A DNA stretch of 64,000 nucleotides. Origin: Xinfangfangia pollutisoli. GTDB lineage: Bacteria > Pseudomonadota > Alphaproteobacteria > Rhodobacterales > Rhodobacteraceae. The notes under the pieces are model-generated. The model made no database searches. It had not been told where the DNA came from and worked only from the letters and a program-made list of their open reading frames with translations. The stretch lies in assembly GCF_020179405.1 (NCBI RefSeq), contig NZ_JAICBZ010000008.1, positions 1 through 64,000 of the forward strand, given 5' to 3'. This document shows, piece after piece, positions 1-7,499 of this stretch; positions within the stretch are counted from its first letter, which is position 1; each line of letters opens with the position of its first letter. The position numbers were made by a program, and so were the translations under genes.

Positions 1-129
1 GCGCATTGGGCGCGGGTGGACGCCCTGCCGCGCACCAGCGTGGGCAAGCCCGACAAGGCGGCGATGCGGCGGATGCTGGCCGCCGGAGAATTGCAGATCG
101 AACGGACCGGCCAGTCTGCGCCGGCCTGA
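1..129 (+). CDS. AMP-forming acyl-CoA synthetase, C-terminal end only
   Basis: Only the last 42 codons lie in the window; the frame is open from base 1 to TGA at 127-129. The segment LPRTSVGKPDKAAMRR matches the C-terminal lid of AMP-forming acyl-CoA synthetases (ANL superfamily), where the Lys of the T-x-x-G-K motif serves the adenylation step. The crotonase gene starts 51 bp downstream on the same strand, so the two probably form one operon that activates a carboxylic acid to a CoA thioester and then processes it. The substrate cannot be told from this fragment. Confidence 0.75.
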   Translation, partial: AHWARVDALPRTSVGKPDKAAMRRMLAAGELQIERTGQSAPA

Positions 130-180
130 CGCCGCGCCGCCCCGGGGCGGCCGGCTCCACGGGTTTCAAGGGAGGAAAAC

Positions 181-1011
181 ATGAGTGCCAAGGCAGAGGC
201 GGCGGATGTCGTCACATGCGAAATCCGCGACACGGTCGCCTGGCTGACGATCGACCGGCCGAAGAAGATCAACGCCCTGTCCTCGACCGTGGTCAAGGCG
301 CTGACCGGCCATGTCCAGGCGCTGCAGACCGATGACCGGGTCAAGGTCATCGTGCTGCGCGGGGCGGGGGCGCATTTCTCGGTGGGTTACGACATTGCCG
401 AAGAGGTCGAAGTCGGGTTGGCCCGGCCGGAAGACTGGCATGGCGCGCTGTCGAACAATGTCGGCCTGTCGATGGCGGTCTGGGCCTCGCAAAAGCCCAC
501 GATCGCGGCGGTCGATGGCTGGTGCCTGGCCGGCGCCTGCGAGCTGGCCATGGCCTGCGACATGATCATCGCCACCGACCGCGCCCAGTTCGGCGAGCCG
601 GAAATCCGCTTCGGCTCGGGCCCCGTCACCCTGCTGATGCCCTTTGTCCTGGGCCAGAAGAAGACGATGGAACTGCTTCTGACCGGCGACACCATTCCCG
701 CGGCCGAGGCCGAACGTCTGGGCCTGGTGAACCGCACCGTCGCGCCCGAGGCGCTGGACGCCACGGTCGATCAGCTGGCCCAGAAGATCGCGCTGACGCC
801 GCTGATCACCCTGCGCCTGACCAAGATCGCGCTGACCCGCGCCTATGAGGCGATGGGCCTGCGCAACGCGGTGAATGTGAACCTGGATCTCGCCGCCACG
901 CTGAACGCAGCCCAGGCGCCGGAAAAGACCGAATTCGTCACGCGCGTGCGTGAACAGGGCCTGCGCAAGGCGCTGGATTACCGCGACAGCCGCTATGGCG
1001 CTTTGACCTGA
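181..1011 (+). CDS. Enoyl-CoA hydratase/isomerase family protein (crotonase)
   Basis: A 276-aa crotonase-fold enzyme acting on CoA thioesters in the cytoplasm. Oxyanion-hole segments are visible at residues 61-72 (GAGAHFSVGYDI) and 112-121 (DGWCLAGACE). Both acid/base glutamates of classical enoyl-CoA hydratases are present, Glu121 in GACELAMACD and Glu141 in GEPEIRFG, and they are 20 residues apart as in rat crotonase (Glu144/Glu164). This favours hydration over a pure isomerase or decarboxylase role, but the substrate is unknown. A strong AGGGAGGA ribosome site lies just before the ATG. It sits between an acyl-CoA synthetase and a ThDP enzyme, so it probably acts in the same catabolic route. 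Confidence 0.85.
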   Translation: MSAKAEAADVVTCEIRDTVAWLTIDRPKKINALSSTVVKALTGHVQALQTDDRVKVIVLRGAGAHFSVGYDIAEEVEVGLARPEDWHGALSNNVGLSMAVWASQKPTIAAVDGWCLAGACELAMACDMIIATDRAQFGEPEIRFGSGPVTLLMPFVLGQKKTMELLLTGDTIPAAEAERLGLVNRTVAPEALDATVDQLAQKIALTPLITLRLTKIALTRAYEAMGLRNAVNVNLDLAATLNAAQAPEKTEFVTRVREQGLRKALDYRDSRYGALT

Positions 1012-1021
1012 GGGGGCGGCA

Positions 1022-2839
1022 ATGAAGGATCAGAAAATGGCCGAGACCGCGACCAGCCTGCATATGGGCGACATGCTGACCGAGATGCTGATCGCCTATG
1101 GCGTCGAGGTGGTGTTCGGCATGCCGGGCGGGCAGACCTGCGGCCTGTATGAAGGCATCGCCAACCGGCGCGACCGGATCAACCATGTGCTGGTGCGCGA
1201 CGAGCGCAACGGCGTTTATGCCGCCGATGCCTATGCGCGGCTGACCGGCAAGCCCGGCGTCTGCGACGTGACGGTCGGCCCCGGCGCGACCAAGCTGACC
1301 GATGGCTTCGTCGAGGCGCTGAACGCCTCGATCCCGCTGATCGCCATCGTCGGTGAATTGCCGCGCGACTGGCTGCCCTTGAAGGCCAAGGGCGTGGCCA
1401 GCCAGGGCTTTGACCAGCTGAGCTATCTGAAGTCGATCTCGAAAGAGGCCTTCCTGGTTCCCACCCCGCAAAGCTTCCCCGAGATCATCCGCACCGCCTG
1501 GCGCATCGCCACCTCGCCGCGGCCCGGGCCGGTGGCGATCATCGTGCCGCATGACATCATGGATCACCCCTGGGACCCGGAAACCCAGCCGATCCTGATC
1601 GACGACCGCTATATCCGCGCCCCCGCCCATCGCGCCCGCGCGCTGCAGGCCGATCTGGCGGCGGCGGCGGCGGAACTGGCGGCGGCGGAACGGCCGCTGA
1701 TCGTAGCCGGCGGGGGCGTGCATGCCTCGCTTGCCTATGACGAATTGCGCCAGCTGGCGCAGGTCAGCGGCGCGCGGATCGTCACCTCGCTGTCGGGCAA
1801 GGGGGTGATCGACGAACATGACCCGCTGGCCATGGGCGTTTTGAACCCGATGGGGTCGAAGGCCGCGCTGGACATCGCGCCCGAGGCGGATCTGATCTTC
1901 TGGTGCGGCTCCAAGGCCAGCCAGAACACCGCCAACAACTGGACGCTGCCGACCGCCAGCCAGGCCACGATCACGCTGGATGACGACCCGCAGGAACATG
2001 GCCGCACCTTCCGGCCCACGGTGGCGCTGTTCGGCGACATCCGCGAAACGCTGCGCGATCTGATCCCGATGCTGACGCCGCGCGAAAACCCGGCCTGGGT
2101 GGCGCGCTGCAACGAGGTGCGGGCGGCGCAGCAGGCGATCATCCGCGCCGACTGGGAGAATGAATCGACCCCGATCCATCCCGGCCGGGTCCTGCGCAGC
2201 GTGGCGCAATTGCTGAAGCCCGAGGATATCGTGATCTCGGATGCCAGCTTCTCGTCCGGCTGGATCGGGCAATATCTGCTGGCCCAGGGCGCGGGGCGGC
2301 ATTTCCTTTATGCCCGCGGCCAGGGCAGCCTGGGCTATTCGGTTCCGGCCTCGCTGGGGGCTGCGATGACCCGGCCCGAGGCGCGGGTGCTGACCGTGGC
2401 GGGCGATGGCGGATCGTCCTTCTATATCGGCGAATTGGCGACCCAGGCGCAGCACAAGATGCGGGTGGTGAACCTGATCTTCAACAATGGCATCATCGCC
2501 TGGCTGCAGATGTGGGAGCAGATCTATTACAACGGCACCCGCCTGTCGGTGGATCTGGAATCGAACCATGCCAAACCGTCCTATGCCGCGGCCGCGGCCG
2601 GGTTGGGGCTGAAGGGCATTCTGGTGGAACGCCCCGACCAGATCGAGGCGGCGCTGGCCGAGGCCTTCGCCTATGACGGGCCCTCGGTCGTCGAGGTGCG
2701 CAGCGATCCGGTGGCGACCCCCATCCACAGCCTGCGCCGCCGGCTGCAGAACCCGGCCAAGGAAATTCGCCGCCCGGGCAGCGTCTACCAGTTGCGGCAA
2801 TGGAAGGTTTCGCCTTCTCTGGCGAAAAAGCAGGACTGA
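1022..2839 (+). CDS. Thiamine diphosphate-dependent enzyme, acetolactate synthase-like
   Basis: A 605-aa protein with the full three-domain architecture of ThDP decarboxylase/carboligases. The cofactor-activating glutamate is Glu61 in RDERNGVYAADAYAR, the central domain spans about residues 200-340, and the C-terminal ThDP/Mg motif GDGGSSFYIG (about 461-470) ends with FNN near 488. The family includes acetolactate synthase, glyoxylate carboligase, oxalyl-CoA decarboxylase and 2-hydroxyacyl-CoA lyase. The sequence does not single out one of these. It starts 11 bp after the crotonase stop and is followed 5 bp later by dhaK, so a shared operon is very likely. Because its neighbours are CoA enzymes and a triose/tetrose kinase, C-C cleavage or ligation of a short hydroxy-keto compound is a reasonable guess. 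Confidence 0.85.
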   Translation: MKDQKMAETATSLHMGDMLTEMLIAYGVEVVFGMPGGQTCGLYEGIANRRDRINHVLVRDERNGVYAADAYARLTGKPGVCDVTVGPGATKLTDGFVEALNASIPLIAIVGELPRDWLPLKAKGVASQGFDQLSYLKSISKEAFLVPTPQSFPEIIRTAWRIATSPRPGPVAIIVPHDIMDHPWDPETQPILIDDRYIRAPAHRARALQADLAAAAAELAAAERPLIVAGGGVHASLAYDELRQLAQVSGARIVTSLSGKGVIDEHDPLAMGVLNPMGSKAALDIAPEADLIFWCGSKASQNTANNWTLPTASQATITLDDDPQEHGRTFRPTVALFGDIRETLRDLIPMLTPRENPAWVARCNEVRAAQQAIIRADWENESTPIHPGRVLRSVAQLLKPEDIVISDASFSSGWIGQYLLAQGAGRHFLYARGQGSLGYSVPASLGAAMTRPEARVLTVAGDGGSSFYIGELATQAQHKMRVVNLIFNNGIIAWLQMWEQIYYNGTRLSVDLESNHAKPSYAAAAAGLGLKGILVERPDQIEAALAEAFAYDGPSVVEVRSDPVATPIHSLRRRLQNPAKEIRRPGSVYQLRQWKVSPSLAKKQD

Positions 2840-2843
2840 GACC

Positions 2844-3836
2844 ATGGTGATCAAGAAGGCTATCAACGATCCCGAAAACCTGGTGCGCGAGATCGCCGAG
2901 GGCGTGGTCTTCGCCGCGCATGGGCGGGTGCGGCTGCTGGAGGATCTGCCGGTGCTGGTGCGCACGGCGATTGAACCCGGCAAGGTCGGCATCGTGGTCG
3001 GCGGCGGCTCGGGGCACGAGCCGATGTATCAGGGGCTGATCGGCCCGGGCTATGCCGATGCGGTGGCCTGCGGCAACATGTTTGCCGCCCCCACGCCCGA
3101 TGTGATCCTGGCCGCCACCCATGCGGCCGATCAGGGCAAGGGGGTGCTGTATCTGCAGGCCAATTATGCCGGCGACAACATGAATTACGAAATCGCCGCC
3201 GAACTGGCCGCCGATGACGGGATCGTCACCCGCACCGTGCGGACGGGCGAGGATGTCTCGATGGCGCCGGAACTGGGGCGCCGCGGGCTGGCGGGGTCGT
3301 TCTTCACGCTGAAACTTGCCGGCGCAATCTGCGGCACCGGCGCCGATCTGGACCAGGCGGCCGACCTGGCGCAGCGCGTGGCTGACAATCTGCGCTCGCT
3401 TTCCGTGGCCTTCTCGCCCGGCTCCTTGCCCGATACCGGCGAGAAGACCTTCGAGATCGCCGAGGACGAGATCGAGGTCGGCATGGGCGTGCATGGCGAG
3501 AAGGGCGTGGCCACGCTGAAGATGGCCAAGGCCGATCCGCTGACCGATCTGATGATCGACAAGCTGGCCGGCGACTACCCGCTGGCCGCGGGCGACCGGG
3601 TGGCGCTTCTGGTCAATGACATGGGCGCGACCACGCTGATGGAACTGTATGTCGTCACCCGCCGCGCCCATCAGCGCCTGGCGGAAAAGGGCATCACGGT
3701 GGTCGATACCTGGATCGGGCCCTATTGCACCACGCAAGAGATGGCGGGCTTCTCGCTGACGCTGTTACGCCTGGATGCCGAGATGGAGGCGTTGCTGGCG
3801 CGGCCGGCGGCGAATGAAAGTTTCCTGCGACCCTGA
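2844..3836 (+). CDS. dhaK: Dihydroxyacetone kinase subunit DhaK-like
   Basis: A 330-aa DhaK fold protein, full family length. The substrate-binding motif GGGSGHEP lies at about residues 53-60, and His217 in GMGVHGEKG corresponds to the histidine that forms a covalent hemiaminal with the carbonyl substrate (His218 in Escherichia coli). DhaK needs DhaL, encoded next, as the nucleotide-binding partner. Start ATG is 5 bp after the upstream stop. In many Rhizobiales and Rhodobacterales such pairs act on erythrulose or other tetruloses rather than dihydroxyacetone. There is no DhaM/PTS phosphotransfer gene nearby, so ATP is the likelier phosphate donor. Confidence 0.9.
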   Translation: MVIKKAINDPENLVREIAEGVVFAAHGRVRLLEDLPVLVRTAIEPGKVGIVVGGGSGHEPMYQGLIGPGYADAVACGNMFAAPTPDVILAATHAADQGKGVLYLQANYAGDNMNYEIAAELAADDGIVTRTVRTGEDVSMAPELGRRGLAGSFFTLKLAGAICGTGADLDQAADLAQRVADNLRSLSVAFSPGSLPDTGEKTFEIAEDEIEVGMGVHGEKGVATLKMAKADPLTDLMIDKLAGDYPLAAGDRVALLVNDMGATTLMELYVVTRRAHQRLAEKGITVVDTWIGPYCTTQEMAGFSLTLLRLDAEMEALLARPAANESFLRP

Positions 3837-3859
3837 GCGGGCGCATGAGGGAGGATGGA

Positions 3860-4483
3860 ATGGAAGCGACGCAGAAGGCCGGCTTCAAGGCCGGGCTGGC
3901 CGCCGCCGCCGAGGCGGTGGTTGCGGCCAAGGATGTGCTGACCAAGGCCGATCAGGCGATTGGCGATGGCGATCATGGCCTGGGCATGGCGCGCGGCTTT
4001 CGCGCCTTTGCCGAGGCGCTGGCGAAACAGGAAGGCGGCGATGCCGCCGCCAGCCTGCAGGCGGGGGGGCGGGCGCTGATGATGTCCAGCGGCGGCGCCT
4101 CGGGCGCGATCTTCGGCACCTTCTTTCAGGCCGCCGGCAAGGCCCTGCCGCCGGGCGATCTGCCCGAACCCGCCGCTCTGGCCGCGGCCTTCGCGACCGG
4201 GCTGCAGGCGGTCCGCGATCGCGGCAAGGCCAAGGCCGGCGACAAGACCATGATCGACGCCGCCGAACCCGCCATCGCGGCCCTGGCCGCCGGACCGCAG
4301 GATCTGGCCCTGGCCCTGACCGGCATGGCCCGGGCGGCGCGATCCGGCATGGATGCCACGCGCGACATGGTGGCGACCACCGGCAAGGCGCGGGCGCTGG
4401 GCGAACGCTCGCTGGGCCATCCCGATCCGGGCGCGATGACCTTCACCCTGTGGTGCGAGGCGCTGGCCGCGCGGATGGGCTGA
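3860..4483 (+). CDS. dhaL: Dihydroxyacetone kinase subunit DhaL-like
   Basis: A 207-aa DhaL nucleotide-binding subunit. The three Mg-binding aspartates are Asp31, Asp36 and Asp38 in DQAIGDGDHG, matching the family's D-x4-D-x-D pattern, and the glycine-rich lid appears as MMSSGGASG. I chose the ATG at 3860 because a GAGGGAGGA ribosome site ends 4-5 bases before it; the in-frame ATG at 3845 overlaps that site. It partners the DhaK encoded immediately upstream to phosphorylate a ketose. A tetrulose or triose substrate is possible. Confidence 0.9.
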   Translation: MEATQKAGFKAGLAAAAEAVVAAKDVLTKADQAIGDGDHGLGMARGFRAFAEALAKQEGGDAAASLQAGGRALMMSSGGASGAIFGTFFQAAGKALPPGDLPEPAALAAAFATGLQAVRDRGKAKAGDKTMIDAAEPAIAALAAGPQDLALALTGMARAARSGMDATRDMVATTGKARALGERSLGHPDPGAMTFTLWCEALAARMG

Positions 4484-4596
4484 CGCCCGGTCCCGCCCAG
4501 CGGAACTGCCGCCCATGCTGCGCCTGCGCGCCATGGCATGGGCGGGTCGGGCGCAAGCTGCTATCATGACGCCCGGATGACGGAAGGGGCGCTGCA

Positions 4597-5448
4597 GTGG
4601 ATGTATCGGTGAAACCTGAAACCGAAACCGAAGCCAAGCCGGGCGCGCGGGGGCGCGGCCGGCCGAGCTATGATCTGGAAGATCAGGAAGCGGCCGAGAA
4701 TTTCCGCGCGCTTTGCGCGGGCTTCGTGCTGGACCGCACCGCCCCGGCGCCGCTTTGGGTGCAGCTGAAGAACCAGATCGGTGCGGCGATCCGCGAAGGC
4801 AACCTGCCGCCCGAATCCCGCCTGCCCTCGGAACAGGCGCTGTGCAGCCTGCTTGACGTCTCGCGCCCCGTCGTGCGCGCCGCGATCCGGGCGCTGTCAG
4901 ACGAAGGCAGCGTGGTGAAACTGCCGCGCAAGGGCATGTTCGTCTCGCCCGAACGGCGCCAGACCGACTTTCTGAACGCCAATATCAGCGTTTTCGGCGA
5001 TATGGCCGCCAAGGGGATCAGCGTTTCCACCGATACGCTGGAATTCTTCCGCGCCCCCGCCAATGCGCGCGAACGCCAGGTCTTCAACCTGCCCGAGGCC
5101 GGAACCGTCATCCGCCTGCGCCGGATGTACCGGATGGAAGGCCATCCGATCACGCTCAGCTGGATCTCGCTGCCTGGCCATCGCGTGCCGGACATGGAGA
5201 AGCTGGATATGACCAACCGTTCGCTTTACGAAACCCTGCGCACGGTCTTCGGCATCGAGGTCCGCCGCGCCGAACGCTGGTTCACCGCCGAAATGCCCTC
5301 GCCCGAGGCGGTGAAGCTGATGAAGGTCGATGCCCATCAGCCGATCATCGTGATCGAATCAATCGCCTATGATCAGGCCGGCGAGCCGGTCGAATTTTAC
5401 ACCGCCTATTACGATTCCAACCATGCGCGGATCCATATTTCCGTTTGA
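4597..5448 (+). CDS. GntR family transcriptional regulator with UTRA domain
   Basis: A 283-aa protein with an N-terminal winged helix (about residues 45-115, including PSEQALCSLLDVSRPVVRAA) and a C-terminal UTRA effector domain (about 135-280), i.e. the HutC subfamily of GntR repressors. The start is GTG with weak upstream signals. An N-terminal Lys/Arg-rich extension (GARGRGRPSYD) precedes the HTH. HutC-type regulators bind sites built on TGGT...ACCA, and a perfect palindrome of that kind lies at 5508-5523 just downstream, so it probably controls the aldolase/ABC/kinase genes that follow. The ligand is likely a phosphorylated or free intermediate of that pathway. Confidence 0.88.
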   Translation: MDVSVKPETETEAKPGARGRGRPSYDLEDQEAAENFRALCAGFVLDRTAPAPLWVQLKNQIGAAIREGNLPPESRLPSEQALCSLLDVSRPVVRAAIRALSDEGSVVKLPRKGMFVSPERRQTDFLNANISVFGDMAAKGISVSTDTLEFFRAPANARERQVFNLPEAGTVIRLRRMYRMEGHPITLSWISLPGHRVPDMEKLDMTNRSLYETLRTVFGIEVRRAERWFTAEMPSPEAVKLMKVDAHQPIIVIESIAYDQAGEPVEFYTAYYDSNHARIHISV

Positions 5449-5507
5449 CGGAACTTTCCCGTCAGGCGGAACCCTCGGGGGAAGGAAAGCACGCAAAACC
5501 GCCTGTT

Positions 5508-5523
5508 TCTGGTAATAACCAGA
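5508..5523. promoter_or_regulatory. Perfect 16-bp palindrome, candidate GntR (HutC-type) operator
   Basis: The sequence TCTGGTAATAACCAGA is a perfect inverted repeat (TCTGGT-AATA-ACCAGA). It contains the TGGT-N4-ACCA core known for UTRA/HutC regulators such as NagR/DasR. It lies 60 bp after the gntR stop and abuts a TTGACT -35-like element at 5524-5529, a position suited to repression of the aldolase operon. Site and symmetry are seen; binding by the neighbouring regulator is inferred. Confidence 0.6.
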
Positions 5524-5551
5524 TTGACTTTTGGGCCCATGCGCCTAACCT
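5524..5551 (+). promoter_or_regulatory. Candidate sigma70 promoter of the aldolase/ABC operon
   Basis: TTGACT at 5524-5529 is a good -35 match; TAACCT at 5546-5551 is a moderate -10 match with a 16-bp spacer. The pair sits directly downstream of the palindrome at 5508-5523 and about 100 bp before the aldolase start codon. The -10 is weak, so this is tentative. Confidence 0.4.
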
Positions 5552-5654
5552 CGATCTCAACCGGGAAAACCCGGACGCAGACCCGCCAAGGGCCCGCCCG
5601 GTCAGGGCACCCTCAGAACATAACGTCGACGCGCGAACAGGGAGGAGCGCCGAG

Positions 5655-6344
5655 ATGCCGATCGCACCACCGTCGCAGCCGCGGCGCCGATCCTTGATGC
5701 CCGCAGAACGGCCAGAAGACCGGCCAGAAGACCAGATCATCGCCGCCTGCCGCGCGATGAATGCCTCGGGTCTGAACCAGGGCATGTCGGGCAATATCAG
5801 CCTGCGCCAGGGCGATGGGCTGCTGATCACGCCCACCTCGCTGGACTATGACCGGATGCAGCCCGAAGACATCGTCCGGCTGGATGCCGAAGGCCGCCCG
5901 CAGGGCCGCCGCCGGCCGTCAAGCGAATGGCGCTTCCATTACGACATCCTGCGCCAGCGGCCGGATGTGGCGGCCGTGGTGCATGCCCATCCGATCCACG
6001 CCACCGCGATCGCGCTGCATGGCAGGCCGATCCCGGCGGTGCATTACATGGTCGCCATCGCCGGCGGCCCCGAGATCCGCTGCGCGCCCTATGCGCGCTT
6101 CGGCACCCAGGCACTGTCCGATGCCGCGCTGGCGGCGCTGGACGGGCGCATGGCCTGCCTTCTGGCCCATCACGGGCTGATCGCGCTGGGGCGCGACCTC
6201 GATCAGGCGCTGTGGCTGGCGCATGAGGTTGAAACCCTGGCGCGGATGTATCTGGCCAGCCTGGCGATGGGAGAGCCGCCGCGCCTGCCGGATGCGGAAA
6301 TTGCCGGCGTGCGCGCGGCCATGCAGGGTTACGCGCAGGTCTGA
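5655..6344 (+). CDS. Class II aldolase/adducin family protein
   Basis: A 229-aa zinc-dependent class II aldolase (FucA/AraD/RhaD/LerI-like). Family motifs are clear: GMSGNISLR early, the substrate-loop SSEWRFHYDIL, the zinc ligands HAHPIHATA, and a third histidine region LAHHGLIALG. The frame is open upstream to 5445, but the ATG at 5655 carries a GGAGGAG ribosome site 9 bases ahead and gives normal family length. Members cleave or epimerise sugar phosphates, or decarboxylate/isomerise 4-carbon sugar acids. With a PfkB kinase and a sugar importer in the same run, cleavage of an imported and phosphorylated sugar is likely; the exact sugar is unknown. Confidence 0.88.
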   Translation: MPIAPPSQPRRRSLMPAERPEDRPEDQIIAACRAMNASGLNQGMSGNISLRQGDGLLITPTSLDYDRMQPEDIVRLDAEGRPQGRRRPSSEWRFHYDILRQRPDVAAVVHAHPIHATAIALHGRPIPAVHYMVAIAGGPEIRCAPYARFGTQALSDAALAALDGRMACLLAHHGLIALGRDLDQALWLAHEVETLARMYLASLAMGEPPRLPDAEIAGVRAAMQGYAQV

Positions 6345-6447
6345 GACAGGGCTGCCGCCCCGCAGGGGGCGCTGGCCACAAAGTTCCGGTCGGAGGAGCC
6401 GGGGCGAATGGGGGCGGCCCCCGGGCCGCGAAAACTGGGAGGAATGA

Positions 6448-7416
6448 ATGTCAGGACTGAAGATTCTCGCCTTCGGCGGCGCGGCCTTCGCCGCGATGCT
6501 GTCGGCCTCGGTCACCATGGCCGAGGAACTGTCGCTGGAAGGCAAGGTGATCGGCATCACCACCATCCGCTCGGACAACCAGGCCGACCGGCTGTTCTAC
6601 CAAAGCGCCATCGCCGAGGCCGAACGGCTGGGCGCCGAGGTCATCGCGCTGGACGCCCAGTCGAATGACCAGACCCAGGTCAGCCAGATCCAGACGCTGA
6701 TCGCGCAGAAACCCGATGCGATCATCGAGATTCTGGGCAATATCGAAGTGCTGAACCCCTGGCTTGCGCGGGTGAAAGAGGCGGGCATCCCGCTGTTCAC
6801 CATCGACACGACCACGCCTTCGGCCACCAATGTCGTGGCCTCCGACAATTACGGCATCGGCGAACAGCTGGCGCTGAAAATGGTCGCCGACATGAATGCC
6901 AAGGGCAATATCCTGGTCTTCAACGGCTTCTACAGCGTGCCGCCCTGCAAGATCCGCTACGACCAGATGAAATACGTCATCTCGAACTTCCCGGATGTGA
7001 AGGTGATCGAGCCCGAGATGCGCGACGTCATCCCGAACACCGCCCAGCGCGCCTATGCCGACACGTCGGACATGCTGACCAAATATCCGAACGAGGGTGA
7101 CATCTCGGCGGTCTGGGCCTGCTGGGACGTGCCGCTGATCGGCGTGACCCAGGCGATCGACGGCGCGGGCCGCACCGGCATCCGCACCTATGGCGTCGAC
7201 GGCTCGGCCGATTTCATCGCGATGATCGAAGATCCAGCCAGCGCCGCCGGGGCGGTGGTGATCCAGGATCTGGTCGGCATGGGCAAGGCCTCGGTGCAGA
7301 ATGTCGCGGCCCATCTGGCCGGGCAGAAAGTGCCGCCCTTTACCTATGTGCCGCATCTGATCGTCACCAAGGAAAACGCGGCCGAGGTGATCCCGACCCT
7401 GCCCTCGACCGACTGA
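6448..7416 (+). CDS. Sugar ABC transporter substrate-binding protein (ribose-binding type)
   Basis: A 322-aa periplasmic binding protein of the Peripla_BP_4/RbsB group. A Sec signal peptide covers about residues 1-25 (hydrophobic AFGGAAFAAMLSASV, cleavage after TMA). The mature protein begins with a strand typical of RbsB (KVIGITTIRSDNQADRLFY) and contains the hinge-region motif AGIPLFTIDT. It delivers its sugar to the RbsA/RbsC-type complex encoded next. GGGAGGA precedes ATG 6448. The gene is followed by a strong stem-loop (7441-7468), a common device to raise binding-protein levels over the membrane components. Confidence 0.9.
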   Translation: MSGLKILAFGGAAFAAMLSASVTMAEELSLEGKVIGITTIRSDNQADRLFYQSAIAEAERLGAEVIALDAQSNDQTQVSQIQTLIAQKPDAIIEILGNIEVLNPWLARVKEAGIPLFTIDTTTPSATNVVASDNYGIGEQLALKMVADMNAKGNILVFNGFYSVPPCKIRYDQMKYVISNFPDVKVIEPEMRDVIPNTAQRAYADTSDMLTKYPNEGDISAVWACWDVPLIGVTQAIDGAGRTGIRTYGVDGSADFIAMIEDPASAAGAVVIQDLVGMGKASVQNVAAHLAGQKVPPFTYVPHLIVTKENAAEVIPTLPSTD

Positions 7417-7440
7417 GCCGCGCAGGCGCACAAGCCGACC

Positions 7441-7468
7441 GGCCGGGCGGCCCGATTGCCGCCCGGCC
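7441..7468 (+). other. Intra-operon stem-loop after the sugar-binding protein gene
   Basis: Perfect 11-bp inverted repeat GGCCGGGCGGC / GCCGCCCGGCC with a 6-nt loop (CCGATT), between the binding-protein and ATPase genes. There is no T-run, so it is more likely an mRNA-stabilising or partial attenuation hairpin than a full terminator. Confidence 0.6.
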
Positions 7469-7499
7469 CGATCGCATCACCGGGCAGAGGGAGAAACAC

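Noticed and set aside
2844-4483. Calling DhaK/DhaL a glycerol-pathway dihydroxyacetone kinase
   Set aside because: No DhaM, glycerol dehydrogenase or DhaR is present, and related pairs act on tetruloses; the substrate is left open.
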